Source of the DNA: Aquilaria yunnanensis
Taxonomy: Eukaryota > Streptophyta > Magnoliopsida > Malvales > Thymelaeaceae
Length of the DNA: 64,000 bases
NCBI GenBank assembly: GCA_039654915.1
Contig: CM077594.1
Span: 90,162,893-90,226,892 of the forward strand
Direction of reading: 5' to 3'
Every line of letters starts with the position of its first letter. Positions within the stretch are counted from its first letter, which is position 1. The position numbers and the translations under genes were made by a program. The notes under the pieces were generated by a model. That model ran no database searches, was not told the origin of the DNA, and worked only from the letters and a program-made list of their open reading frames with translations. Below are positions 37,023 to 50,500 of this stretch, in pieces.

Positions 37023-40000
37023 ATGGAGACGAGTCGCTTCTGGGACGGTATCGTGGAGCAGACCAAGTTAGCGCAAGAGAAGGGCGGTGACCCCTTGCTC
37101 TGGGCCGTTCACGTGTCGTCGAGCTTGAGCTCGGCCGGAGTTTCTCTGCCGTCGCCGGAGCTGGCTCATTGGCTAGTGAACTACATTTGCTGGGAAAACA
37201 ACGTTCCTATCCTCTGGAAGTTTTTAGAGAAAGCAATGGTGGTGAAGATCGTGCCTCCCCTGCTAGTCCTTGCACTGCTCTCCGTCAGGTTTCTCTACTT
37301 CTTCTCTGTTTCTGGTTTTTACTGCTGTTTTGGTATATTTTCAGCATCTGGGTCTTTGTTCAAGTGGACGTTTTCTGTTACTGGGTGCTTGAGGGTTTGA
37401 TCGAGCTTTGATGGCTCATTTTAAGCTGCTAGCTTTTTGTCTCGGCTACAATTCCTTTCTATAGAAACGATATCTGATTAGTTTCTGGAAAAAATAAGAA
37501 TTCCAGGTTAACTTTTCCAGTTCTTGAATTGGCTAGGTCAAGAAATTAGAATTTCTTCTTTTTCTTGTGAATCTTGGTTTCTTCCTTCTGGAATCGTGAT
37601 TTTAATAATCATTTTTTATTTATTTCTGTTTATATGTGTACTTTTGGTGCCTTTGAATTGCTGTTCACGTTGACATGATAGAGCTATTCAACTCTGGATT
37701 CGGTGTAACGCGTTAAGTCAGTGTTAATGACTTTTTCTTCTTGAGTGAAAAAGTTGAGTCAACTAAGAAAGATCCCAGAAAATTTTCTATACTAGAAAAT
37801 AATCTGTTGGAGTTGAGTGTTAACGGCATTTTCTTCTTTACTTGTCTGTGTTATTGTTTTTACATTGCAAGTTGCTGAATTTCACCGGATCAGTTGTGGG
37901 GACTTTCAGGGGATTTCCTTTGGTTTATGATCTTGCATTTGTTGTGTTGTTTCCTCATGTCATTATTTGTTCTTCCAACAGAGTAATTTCATGTCGAAGT
38001 TTTCAACCAGCAGCTTACAGGCTTTACATGGAACTCGTAAAAAGACATGCTTTTGCTCTGAAATATCAAATCAGAGGGCCAGATTATCAGAGGTATGTTG
38101 TTTCCCTTAAATTACTTTTCCAGGAAGAAGTTCATTTTTTGTGGCATTGTTTGCTTCATCTAGTGAATGCGTTTCAGCTTATAGCTTTACAGAGTGGGTT
38201 ATATTCTGTACAGTAGGCATTTCGTTTTAGATTGTATTTTCTATATCCACAAGTCTCCATAACGCCTTTTTTTCTGTCCTGAAGGATTTTCTAAATTATT
38301 GGAAATTTTTTTTATTTGATGTGGTAAAGTTTGTTGACTTCTGACTATAGAGGTTCATAGTCATTCAATTGATTTCCTGGTCCTCTCATTTCCACAGAGT
38401 TCTGAACTCAATAGACACAGTTCTCCATCTTTCCGAGATTCTTGGTCTGCAATCAAAGGAACCTGGTGTTCTTCTGGTTGAATTCATGTATTCAATAGTG
38501 TCACAATTGCTAGATGCATCACTTGATGATGAAGCACTGCTAGAGCTTACACCAGAAGGCACATCCAGATGGACCATCAGACCTTCAGCAATAGATCTAG
38601 AGGGCCATGATAGATATGCTCCAAAGACGGCTGAACATCAGGAAAGGATGAAGAAGTTTAATACCATGATGGCCATTGAAATAATTGAGCAATTTCTCGA
38701 GAACAAAATGATGTCAAAGATTCTTTGCCTGGCACGCCGAAACATGTGTGTGGTTTGAAACTCACTTACAGTTTGCTGTCCTACTCTCTGCATTTTACTT
38801 TTATCTGTTGTCTCAAAATAAGGGGATAAGGAGAACTATGTTTTCCTTTGCTTTCTCAATTAGTGGAAACTCTGTGTTTTATCCCTAGACTCTACAGTAA
38901 AAATTTTGTTCTAACTTGGTCATTGTTCTGCATATAAATGACACATATTGATAAAATGCTTCTATGGGCAGACAGGTGGTGACCTAGATTGCTCTTCAAT
39001 ATCTCATTTTGTGACAAGTTATCAAATTTTATGTTTTGTAGGTTTTTCGGTCAAACTCAAACTCACCATTGTTATCATTTTAAATCCATTTATTTGTTAA
39101 ACTTCTTTGTCTGGTATACCAGGCCTTCTCATTGGAAAGATTTCATTCAGAGGTTACAGCTTCTAGTAACAAATTCATCAGCATTGAAGACCTCAAAGAC
39201 AGAAATACCAGAGTCTCTTCTACAACTAACATCAAATACTCAAAATGTCTTGCTTCAAGAATGCAAAACAAGTTCGCTACAAAGGTTCCATGCAGTTATG
39301 GCTTTCGGATCTCTATCATCTGCTGCTAGTCTGTATCCTGGAGCCAGTCGTTCTGCACTTTGGCTTCCACTTGATCTAGTTTTGGAAGATGCTATGGATG
39401 GCTATCAAGTTAGTACAACAAGTGCAGTTGAAATTATAACTGGTAAAAGAGATATTGCCTTTGTTGTCTTGATTTATTAGTTTTAAGGTTATTATTCATT
39501 CTGGAGATCATGAGAATAAACATCTTAACTCTTGGGAAATGCAGGTCTGATTAAGACCCTTCAAGCAGCAAATGGCACCACCTGGCATGATACGTTTTTA
39601 GGCCTTTGGATTGCAGCTCTTCGGCTTGTTCAAAGGGTAAGACTTTGTAGATTCCTGATTTTGTTTTTTTTTTTTCCTGAAGCAAAAGCTCTATATTTTG
39701 ATTCATAATGTATAACACTAGATTCCTTGTTCAAAATTCCAGAGACCAAATGAGTTTTCCCAATGTAGTCTCAAATTTTCATGGGTTAGACACATGAATT
39801 TGTTTCCAGAATTATTGAACTAAAACATACTTCGTTAGTGTGGCTGAAGGGAATTGAATATTGTCTACGGAGAATATATATTCAGGAAAGGAAAAGGTTC
39901 ATTTTTGTAATTTAAGTTTTCAGTATCTCACACTCACCAGATTCACATCAGAAAAATGAAATATATCTTGTTCTGCATTCAGTTATTTCTTATTTACCCT

Positions 40001-43000
40001 TTTCTATCTTATTTCCCAATTTGTTATCAGGAAAGAGATCCAATTGAGGGCCCTGTTCCTCGCTTAGATAGCCGTTTATGCATGCTATTTTCCATTACCA
40101 CTCTCGTGGTTGCTGATCTTATTGAGGAGGAAGAAAGTGCACCCACAGAGGAGATGGAATATGGCGCCACAAATCATTGGAAAGAAAAGCAGTTTCCCAG
40201 GATGCATCGCAGTGCTCTTATTTCTAGCTTACAAGTGCTCGGCGACTATCCGGGGTTGCTGACTCCACCTAGGTCTGTAATTTCTGCTGCAAATCAGGCT
40301 GCTGCAAAAGCAATGTTGTTTGTCTCGGGCATTGATACGGGAAGCACATACTTTGAGTGCATCAACATGAAAGACATGCCTATGAATTGTTGTAAGCATC
40401 TTTTCCCTAATTCCCAGCTCAGTTGACTCTGACCCTGCCTAAGTGCTAAGAAGCTCAAATCTTGCTACTCTTCCTGTCTCGATTTAGCTCTGTTGTAAGG
40501 TTCTCTAATTTATATTCTTGAACTGCAGCTGGAAACATGCGGCATCTAATTGTGGAGGCTTGTATTGCCAGAAATCTGTTGGATACATCAGTTTATCTCT
40601 TGCCAGGCTATGTGAATGGTCGGATCAATCAGCTACCTCAGTCCATGCCTTCTCAGGAACCTGGTTGGTCATCATTCATGAAGGGGGCTCCCCTAACTCC
40701 ATTAATGGTCAATGCTCTGGTTTCAAATCCGGCCTCAAGGTACATATATTCCTTTTGAAGTCGTATTTGTTTTCCTTGGCAATGGCATTGGAATTTTAGA
40801 CTATCTCAATCAAGTCAAATTGGTGCCATACCAGTTGAACTTCTCCTATTAAAGGCTTCATTGGCTGATGGATCTAAAGATATCAACTCTTCTCCTGACT
40901 ATCTTTTCCCTGCATCAACCAATATTTTTCTCACAAGTATGATTCATGTTAGAGTTACTTTTTGTGACTGTACATATATACATCTCTCAATCTCTGTTTC
41001 CATGTAAGAAGAGGAATTTGTAGGCCACCATTCTCTTGGTTCATATGACATCTCTTAAAAGCTTTTACTCAAACTTCATAGCTTGTAACTCATGTCTATA
41101 CTTGGTCTCTGGCATGCACGTAAACAAAAACATTGGACTCATGGGATGATGGGGTTCATCTAGGTGATGCTGTTAACCATTCTTTCAAAATATTCAAAAT
41201 TCGATAACTTTGCAATTTCCCACTTTTGGAAGTGTCAAATTTTACTAAATGCAGTATCCTCTCGACCGTTTACTCACAATCAGTGATATTATAAAGCTGA
41301 AAGATCTTCTAGAAAGGAAGGAAAAAATAAAAGAAATGGACGGTAATAACTGTATGATATAATTCCAAATTGTCCAAGAGTTTCTTTGGTTTGGCCTGGC
41401 CTTCAGTTACTTCATTTCTTTCCTGAAGCCAGGTATATCAGTTGCTCTTTATTATAAATTTATCAAGGCTAAAGCAACTGAATTGAGCTCATGGATTTGA
41501 TGGAAGTTTAGCGGAGCTGGAGAAAGTATTTGAGATTGCCGTCAAAGGATCAGAGAGTGAGAAGATTTATGCTGCTACGGTTCTTTGTGGAGCTTCTCTG
41601 ATACGGGGTTGGAATATACAGGTAATATTGTGGAGTTATTCATTGCATTTAACTCGTGTTTTCAACCCACATGCATAATGCAATGGTTCAGTGCATTTTC
41701 ATATAGGACTGTACTTTCTTTTCAGTAAGCGAAGACTATATCTCATTATCTCTGTGTCTCCACTTCTGCAACTCAAGAATCATATATTACAATCCCTGCT
41801 ATTTGAACAGCACTCAGTCCAATTCCATGTGCAGGAACATACTGTTTGTTATATCACAAGATTGCTCTCGCCACCAGTTCCTGCTGATTATGTTGGGAAA
41901 GAGAGCCATTTGATAGCCTATGCTCCAATATTGAATGTACTGATTATTGGGATAGCATCTGTTGATTGTGTTCAGATTTTTTCCCTGCATGGCTGGGTAT
42001 GTTCAACTCTTATCTGTGTAAAACCTGAGAAGATTATACAAGTTCAAAATCTGTTCCTCATCTGAGCACATAGAATGTAGGGAATTTCATGGAAAAACAA
42101 AAAACAGAACAGAATGTTGGGGATTGCTTTTGGGTTCTCTTAGGATGGTAGCCCATGTGATGATACACGGGATTGTTTTATTTTTTTCTTAACCTATTGA
42201 TATTTATATGTTAGCTACAGTGAGTTTTCATCTTCATATCGATTGTGCCAGGTTCCTCAACTTGCTTGCTCATTGATGCCAATTTGTGAGGTTTTTGGAT
42301 CATGTGTACCAGCTGTTACCTGGACTCTCCCAACAGGGGAAGAATTTTCTGCCCATGCTGTTTTCTCCAGTGCTTTTGCTCTCCTGTTAAAGCTTTGGAG
42401 GTTTAATCATCCTCCAATTGACCATGGGTTTGGGGATGTACCAACTGTTGGGTCCCAGCTCACCCCTGAATTTCTATTGTTAGTACGAAATTCCCATCTT
42501 GTGTCTTCGGAAAGTATCTACAAGCATCGAAATAAAAGACGACTCCTGGAACTAGCAAGTGCATCCCCTCAACAACCAGTATTTCTGGACTCATTCCCAA
42601 AACTAACAGTATGGTATCGGCAGCATCAACAATGTCTAGCTGCAACACTTTCTGGTCTTGTTGATGGAACTACAGTCCATCAGACAGTTGATGCACTTCT
42701 TAACATGATGTTTTGGAAGATAAATAGAGGTAACCAGATGGTAACTACTGTTATTTCTGGAAGTAGCAGTTCCTCTGGACCTGGAAATGATGATCAGTCT
42801 CTGAAGCCGATGTTGCCTGCATGGGATATCCTTGAAGCAGTCCCTTATGTGGTTGATGCCGCATTGACAGCTTGTGCTTATGGAAGGCTTTCTCCTCGTG
42901 AATTGGCCACAGGTTAGTCTTGTATATATATCTACTCCTATCTCTGTCAACTGATACTGGAATTTATATGGATTCAGTATACAGTACTTACTGAGAATGA

Positions 43001-44888
43001 AAGGATTTAAAATGAACTTGGAAGGGAGAAACGGGGATGAATTTTTACACCCAAATGCTGTATGCTCTCTCTTTCATCTTTTACATTAATAAATGCAGTC
43101 ATGGCTTGAATTCCATATTTTGCAGTTAGGGACAATGTGGAAACCAAAAGTTCCTTATATGCTTATCCCAAATTCAAGACCAAATCCACTATATAGGATT
43201 TGCTAATCTTTGCTATATTCTTGCCACCATGAGTTTTTTTTTTTTTCAATTCATCAATTTATGCTAATGAGTCCTACATCCTTTTGCACAGGGCTAAAAG
43301 ATTTGGCTGATTTCCTCCCTGCATCTTTAGCAACCATTGTGAGCTACTTCTCTGCTGAAGTAAGTCGTGGTGTCTGGAAGCCAGCTTTTATGAATGGCAT
43401 GGACTGGCCTAGCCCTGCTGCAAACCTGTCCAATGTTGAAGAGCATATTAATAAAATCCTAGCTGCTACAGGGGTTGATGTCCCTAGCCTTGCTGCAGGT
43501 CTTCTTCAATGCTCTCGTATTCTTATTGGCTTTGGTTTATTTTTGAAGAAACATGCTTTCTCAACAATTCTACTTTGCTTATTTATAGTCTTATGCCCTG
43601 CTAAATGTTGCTGTGGTTGAACAGAGGATGGTTGAACCTTTTCAATATTGCCTTCAACAACATAAAGTAATAGCCTGATTGAAGATCATAGTTTTAGTTT
43701 TCAAATGAATGCTTTACTCTGTTGTGCAAAGGAGGGGCTCTCCGGTATTGTCTAACTCATCCTATCCTAACAGGAGGGACCTCTCCAGCTACTCTTCCAT
43801 TACCCTTGGCTGCTTTTGTGAGTCTCACGATCACATATAAGATTGACAAAGCCTCAGAGAGATTTTTGAATTTGGCTGGACCAACTTTGGAATGCCTTGC
43901 AGCAGACTGTCCGTGGCCTTGCATGGCCATAGTGGCTTCCTTGTGGACACAAAAGGCAAAACGATGGTTTGACTTCCTTGTCTTTTCTGCATCACGTACT
44001 GTCTTCCTTCACAACAAAGATGCTGTGGTTCAGCTTCTTAAAAGCTGCTTTACTGCCACACTTGGTTTGAACCCAAAACATGTAACAAGCAGTGGTGGTG
44101 TTGGAGCTCTTCTTGGTCATGGATTTGGGTCTCATTTCTGTGGTGGGATGGCGCCTGTTGCTCCAGGAATTCTCTATCTACGTATGTATCGATCCATAAG
44201 AGACATCGGCTTTATAGCAGAAGAGGTAGTTTCACTGCTGATGCACTTTGTGAGAGACATAGCATCATCTGGCTTTCCAAGAGAGGAATTGAATAAATTA
44301 AAGACAACCAAGAATGGGTTGAGATATGGACATGTTTCCCAAGCAGCAGCAATGGCCCGGGTGAAACTTGCAGCTTCATTAGCGGCCTCTTTAGTATGGT
44401 TATCTGGTGGTTTCTATCTGATCCAGTCTTTGATAAAAGAGACTCTTCCTTCTTGGTTCATTTCTATTCATAGATCCGAATGCGATGAAGGATCAGGAGT
44501 GGTTGCATTGCTTGGGGGCTACGCACTTGCATATTTTACAATGTTGTGTCTAGCTTTTGCCTGGGGAATTGACAAGTTGTCATCAGCATCAAAGCGGCGT
44601 CCAAAGATCCTTGGGATACACATGGAATTTCTTGCAAGTGCAACTGATGGCAAGATATCACTTGGTTGCGACTGGGGGACATGGCGTGCCTATGTATCTG
44701 GATTTGTGAGCTTGATGGTGGGGTGCGCACCAAATTGGGTGATAGAGGTGGATGTAAATGTTTTGAAGAGGCTGAGCAAGGGACTAAGACAATGGAAAGA
44801 AGAGGAGCTCGCTATGGCTTTGCTCGAGACTGGTGGGGTTGGCACAATGGGAATGGCAGCCGAACTGATGATTGATAAGGATTCATGA
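37023..44888 (+). CDS. MED33A: Mediator complex subunit 33A-like (MED33/MED5; REF4/RFR1 family)
   Basis: Twelve exons: 37023-37288, 37982-38092, 38398-38745, 39123-39442, 39545-39636, 40031-40391, 40529-40739, 41507-41621, 41835-41996, 42252-42912, 43292-43498, 43774-44888. All junctions are GT-AG and the phases close to a 1322-residue protein, about the length of Arabidopsis MED33A. Family hallmarks include DPLLWAVHVSS near the N-terminus, ELVKRHAFALK, LLVEFMYSIVSQLLDASLDD, GTTWHDTFLGLWIAALRLVQ, ERDPIEGPVPRLD, and SLAAGGTSPATLPLPLAAF followed by the long last exon. It is a helical tail-module subunit of nuclear Mediator; in Arabidopsis the REF4/RFR1 pair represses phenylpropanoid genes. Choice of A over B rests on a remembered neighbour relationship with the hydrolase gene. 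It converges on the PPR gene, with 407 bp between stop codons. Confidence 0.93.
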
Positions 44889-45295
44889 TTCTCCCATTTT
44901 ACTTTTATCTTGCGTAGGATGTTTTGCTAGAATGCTATGTACAGTAGCTTTGAGCCTATCAGGAAAGCTGTATAGTGATTTACCTTTATTTGCAGCTGGA
45001 GCTTGAATTTTGGTCAGGTATATTGTACATATGGCTAACTTCAGCTTGCGTAACAAGTGATGATTAACCTGTTCAATCAAATACGAGTACTATAAATTTA
45101 ATTTTGATGACACATTTGAGTTCACGGAATCTGTCCATCTGACCATGAAATGTTCTTTAGACCTTGCTGAAAAAAGTACCAAGAATAAATTGGGAATGAA
45201 AGTTACATTCCTGATTAATTTGCTCCCTGCTAATTTATCCTGTGCGACTGTAAACAAACTGCTTGTTTGCTGAAACTAATGTGCCTGGAGGAAGC

Positions 45296-47374
45296 TCAAA
45301 ACCACACAACACCACTGCAACCAGGCGCTTTCTCAATTCTATGATTCTGCATTGTTCTTCTTACAGAAATTACATCCTCCCACCTCCCAAAATCTGCGTA
45401 TAAGTTGGACAAGAGAACCCTGCCCCCACCATGAGACAGTTGCAATCTAGCCAAATTTTCGGCTGCCCTTTCTCCTATATCCACATTTCCATGTGTTCTA
45501 CACGCGGCCAACAAAGTACCCCAAATAACAATATCTGCCTTCATTGGCAAGGTTCTAATGATTTCTTCAGCTTCTGCTAGCAGTCCAGCTCTTCCCAAGA
45601 GATCCACCATGCAGCCGTAATGCTTGATGTTGGGATTTATGTTGTAAACTGTCTTCATGCGCTTAAAATACTTCCTCGCTTGTTCTACCAAACCAGCATG
45701 GCAGCATGCACTGAGGACCCCTAAGAATGTTATTGAATTCTGTTCGATATGGTTCCTTCTCTCCAAGTCGCAATATATTGTGAGAGACAAGTTAGCGTGT
45801 CCATGCATCGCCAACCCACATATAATTGCATTCCATGGCGATACATTACATGCCTTCTCTCGTATCTGACTGAACACTTCTAGGGCAGTATTGAGACTTC
45901 CACATTTGGCATACATGTCAATGATCGCTGCACTTAGGTTGTCATTGAGATCGATGGAATTCTGTTGGGCATATTCATGGGCCCATATCCCTTCAATTAA
46001 TTTGCCTGCAGAGGCAATTGCAGAGAAAACACTCACCATTGTCATCGGGTTTGGCTGCAAACCAGTAGCTACCATTTCATGGAAGAGCTCGATAGCTGTG
46101 TTAGGCTGCTTACTCTGTGCATAACCAGATATGATAGTGCTCCAAGTAGTAACATCTCTTTCGAGCATCTCATTGAACAGCTTTCTTGCCTGTTCAATCA
46201 TTCCATTTCTCATGAATCCTGCAAGTAGAGCATTTCTAGATGCAAGATGATCCTTAACGCCCACTTCATACTGCAAACAAGCGAGATCAATCCTCGCACA
46301 GGCAGCATAAAAATGAATCACTGTTGCTTGTACAAAATCATAACAGTCAAAACCAGCCTTTGCAATTGTACTGTGGAGCTGCAACCCTTCCCTAATTGAC
46401 AATACACGTGCACAGGCGGAAACTAAACCAACAACCATAACATCACTGGGTCTTAACCCATCACGTAACATTCCACGATACAACGTCAGAGCTTTGCTTA
46501 CCGAATCAACTTGCACGTAGCCATCAATCATTGTACCCCACGAAACCACATCTTTTGAAGGAATTTCCTCAAACAGATTCCTTGCCAACTCGATTAGTCC
46601 CGCTTTTGAGTAACCATTTAGCAGAACGTTCCAGGAAACTATGTTCCTTTCTGGCATCTCATTAAACAATTTTATGGCATCACTCAAACTAGAACAGACG
46701 CAGTACATGTTCAACATATTCGTCGAAACAAGAACCTGTTTATCAAGCAGCATCTTATCCACCAACGCATGAAGCATTCTGCAAACCCTAATGCTACTGA
46801 TGTGCAAGGAAGCAGAAATCAAACTCGCCAAAGTCACTTCATTAGGAACCACCCCAGTGCACCTCATATCCTTAAAGAACTCGAACGCCTCTCTCCAATA
46901 ACCATTTTGAGCAAAACCCATTATCATCGTCGTGTACGATACGCACCCCTTTTTGGGCATTATGTCAAACAGATGGCGGGCATCATTTAATCGTTCCAAT
47001 TTCACATACCCAGAAATCATAATGTTGAAAGAAACAGGGTCCAATCTAAGGCAAGAGTCAAAAAGACATCTTGCGTCCTCAATGAAGCCGCACTTAGCGT
47101 ACATGTTGATCAAACTATTCTGGATAAACGAGTTGGAGACCATGCCCGCTCTCAGGACCAAGCCATGGACGAGGCGGCCAGGAACGATGGCAGAACAGGA
47201 TGCGCATTGTTTCAGACAAGAGACCAGAGCAAGCTCGTAGTCGGGGTTTTGCTGGTGGAGTTTGTGGGTCGGAATTGGGGTTCTGGGGGCTAAGGAAGTA
47301 GAGAAGCATTGGAGGGTGGAAGGAGAAGAGATGAGAAAGCGCTGGATGGGTTTTGGTCTGATAGAGAAGATCAT
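45296..47374 (-). CDS. MEF18: PPR protein, PLS/E class, MEF18-like mitochondrial editing factor
   Basis: Single exon, 692 residues from the ATG at 47374 (MIFSIRPKPIQRFLISS). That N-terminus is Ser/Arg-rich and acid-poor, as in a mitochondrial presequence; the frame is open to an earlier ATG at 47599. Tandem PPR motifs fill about residues 45-610: SLINMYAKCGFIEDA, SFNIMISGYVKLERLNDA, VSYTTMIMGFAQNG, VSWNVLLNGYSKAGLIELA, VSWGTMIDGYVQ, SAAIIDMYAKCGSLNTA, HYGCMVDLLGRAGLLAEA. An E-type tail (IVIWGTLLAACRTHGNVDIG, LLSNLYADFGRWEDV) ends at GVVWF without a DYW deaminase domain, so an editing role would need a partner deaminase. Overall order and wording closely resemble Arabidopsis MEF18, which edits a mitochondrial nad4 site; orthology is inferred by memory, not by search. 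Confidence 0.85.
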   Translation of the reverse strand: MIFSIRPKPIQRFLISSPSTLQCFSTSLAPRTPIPTHKLHQQNPDYELALVSCLKQCASCSAIVPGRLVHGLVLRAGMVSNSFIQNSLINMYAKCGFIEDARCLFDSCLRLDPVSFNIMISGYVKLERLNDARHLFDIMPKKGCVSYTTMIMGFAQNGYWREAFEFFKDMRCTGVVPNEVTLASLISASLHISSIRVCRMLHALVDKMLLDKQVLVSTNMLNMYCVCSSLSDAIKLFNEMPERNIVSWNVLLNGYSKAGLIELARNLFEEIPSKDVVSWGTMIDGYVQVDSVSKALTLYRGMLRDGLRPSDVMVVGLVSACARVLSIREGLQLHSTIAKAGFDCYDFVQATVIHFYAACARIDLACLQYEVGVKDHLASRNALLAGFMRNGMIEQARKLFNEMLERDVTTWSTIISGYAQSKQPNTAIELFHEMVATGLQPNPMTMVSVFSAIASAGKLIEGIWAHEYAQQNSIDLNDNLSAAIIDMYAKCGSLNTALEVFSQIREKACNVSPWNAIICGLAMHGHANLSLTIYCDLERRNHIEQNSITFLGVLSACCHAGLVEQARKYFKRMKTVYNINPNIKHYGCMVDLLGRAGLLAEAEEIIRTLPMKADIVIWGTLLAACRTHGNVDIGERAAENLARLQLSHGGGRVLLSNLYADFGRWEDVISVRRTMQNHRIEKAPGCSGVVWF

Positions 47375-47599
47375 GAGTCGAGACCATAACAACCATTTCT
47401 GTCCAACTTCCCTCTTCTTCTTCGTCGTCTTCCTTTGATGATCAATCTTCAACTTCGTACAATGAGTGACATGAATCAGTTTTGAAGAGAAAGAAGGCCT
47501 AAATCTATGTTTTGTCCCCAAACTTTGTTCATTCAGACACTTAATCCTCTCAACTATAAATCGGGACAACTCAGCCCCAAGTAGGACGACACATAACAT

Positions 47600-50500
47600 A
47601 GCTGATAGCCCCTCTACTGAACTGATGGAAAGTCATCAGGTGCTGAAATTCTGTCACGGGAATGTTCTTTTGGGTTTCCAAGGGAAATAAATGACAATAA
47701 CATTAAATATGAGGGCCGAACTCGGTGTTTTAACATAGTGGTTGGTGGAAAATAGATTAACGTTGTTGCCTATAGAGGCGAAGGGGGTGGTCAAGCACGT
47801 GCCGCTGGACGAAGCCCCGCCTGAGATCGAACCCATTAAGGCTTTCAAATGGTAACCCCACGTTAGAGTAATTTCCTGAGTTTCAGGAGAGACTTGCATA
47901 TGATTTGATTGGTACTTAGAGTTTTAGCTTTTGCATGTGTTGTTTCTGAAGTGATAGTAATAAGAGCTCACACTTGCAGGTATGCGGGTTAAAAAAGGAT
48001 ACAACTCGACTAAAGTTGTTTCCACTTGAAGGCACTGCTGCTGCTTTAAGAACATTATCTTCTCTCCTTGGAGTTTCAGGTCGCGGTTTTGAACTATAGA
48101 ATCTCTAGCTGTTTATTGAACGAAAACGTGTTTGAATAAGTCAAGGCATGGTCGCAATTTTTGACTCTTATTTGCCCATAAAATGCATCTTCTTGTTGTA
48201 GTGTTAATGAAATGTCTTTTGCTTTGTTCTGCCTGTAACTGGTGTAACTGGTACAATTGCAGCAATGTAATTATTCTTTTGAAGGCTTGATTTCTTCATT
48301 TTTGGCTGCTCAATCCAGGTAAAGACATATTTTTCTAATCGTAGACGATGTAAAAACCATTTACAATAAATTTTGTTATTATTCTAATAATGTAAAATTA
48401 CACACACTATTACTAGTTAAATTGTGCCAATAACCTCCATTTCTTGTTGTAAATCTATCTCAAATATATTTTTTGTATGCTTAATGATCCTCAACTTCTA
48501 CTAAGACTTGTAAATTGACTATTTCATTCTATTTCACTAAATTTTTGAAAAATTTCATCATTGTCCTATACTTTGCTAATTTCTTTACATATTTAATTAT
48601 TACTTCTTATTTCTATATAAATAAGACCTCTATATGGTTAACTTAAATATGATTAAAATTCTCATTAGACCTTGTGGTTAAAGATGATAAAAAGACTTAA
48701 CAAAGGTCGAAAATAGACTGTCAAATGAGGAACAAAAAATTAAGGACCGATTCCGCACCCCAATCCCAAATTCCTGACCATGCTACTATGAGCAATTGGT
48801 GGGACGATTCAATGGTTGTTTGATAATTGGAGCAAAGCGCAGGAGACAAACGACCATGAATGTGTAGGTTCTCTGTAATGGGAAAGCCATTTCCAAAGAA
48901 AGAAGTTGAATTTTTCCATAATGTTGTATGCTCACACTTGTTCCATGATCCTGGAGAACTCTGAACGTGGAGAGAAACTTGATTGTAGAAATGAGTGTAG
49001 AGTGTGCGATCACTTACGAACCTCAGGTTGCCCATATCTAAGGGGTCAATGGTTTGGGAGTTAATCTGTCAACCCATCACCTGAGGAGGAATTAATACAC
49101 TTACACGTAATCCATCAAGCAAATGTGCTTACAGACAGATTAAGTATGTCGCAAACACAAATTAGCAACTAAATCAAAATTACTAATAATTAGTTAATAC
49201 ACTTAATGTACAAGATAATTCCTTGATAAACTATAAGTGTCAATATCGAGCTGAGGTCAGAGCGTGTTTCTGCCACGATGTTAATACTACAAAAAGTTAA
49301 CTAATCACAAATATATTTCCAGAAAGTGCAAGAATTATTGTCACACTTTATAAAAACAAGAGCCCTTGCCTAGAAATACTAATAGAGAGGACATCAATGG
49401 GTCTTCCTCTCTTATGCCAACATTTTGACAATGGGTAAATTCTTTCAAGTGTCTTTTGGTTTGTTTTCTTGTCCTATTATATCTTAAGATTATCTTTTTG
49501 AAGTCCATTGCGCTCCAATTGCGTTATTTCCGTCAATTTTACTATTAAATTTGATAGAAAATATCGACATGACATTAAATAAGAATAAAGTATATTTCAA
49601 ATATCAGTTTTAGCCCTCAAACTTTTCTAATCAACTATTCTAAACCTTAAATTTCTTAAACTAATGTTTACACCCCTAATCTCATCCTTTCTTCTTCCAA
49701 ATCGGCTCTTTGGCTCTCCGACAAGATGAGCAGTTCATCATGAAAATAGAAATCTCGCATCATGGAGCGACTCAATCGTAAGGGAAGTTCCTAGAAGGCT
49801 AATTGAGCTCGCCCATAATCGCAACAAATAAAATGAAAAGGAAAATCAGTTAAACAGAAAATAGTATATGCAATTCACGCTATACGCATCTAAACTTGAG
49901 AGTTGAATACGGAACCGAAGCGCCAGAAACTGCTTAAAAAATGCAGGAATCCAGAAGAGAAAATCCAAAGAATGCAAGTGCTAGTGTGAAGAAAAAAAGA
50001 GAAATCAATTAGAACCTAAAAAAAAAAAAAACAAATGATTAAGCAGAAGAAGAAAGAGATTTACAGGAAACCGATGACGGCGAACAGGAGGAAATATGGA
50101 ACGGAGGAATTCTGGTGATTCGAGATCTGGGTAGCCAACATGTAGTTCGTACCCAGTGGCGAGCTGCAAGACGAAGTTGTTGCCAGCAGCCCACAAGCAA
50201 GATGGATCCCGGCAATGGCAGCACCATCGTTGCGGCAGTGGAAGCGTCTGGGATTCACTCTGGTTGAACTGCTGGGATTCACTTCGCATTGATTTTGCAG
50301 ATGGGCCATCGATTTCACCGAGCCTGGGATTCACTCTACTTGAACTGGTGGGAAGAAGGCGGAGATCCAGGTGTTAACGAGGCTGGCGAGGGGAGGAACA
50401 CTTTGTGACCAAGGGCGGTGACGATCTGCATGAAGATCTGGAAGAGTCGGAGAGACATGAAGACGATGGTCGAGTCTTTCTTCATGAGACTCTCCGACCC

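Noticed and set aside
45657..47240. Several plus-strand open frames opposite the PPR gene
   Set aside because: They are antisense shadows of a long, well-supported minus-strand coding sequence.
47800..47850. tRNA B-box-like GGTTCGATCTC on the minus strand
   Set aside because: No A box at a suitable distance and no cloverleaf can be folded around it, so no tRNA or SINE call.
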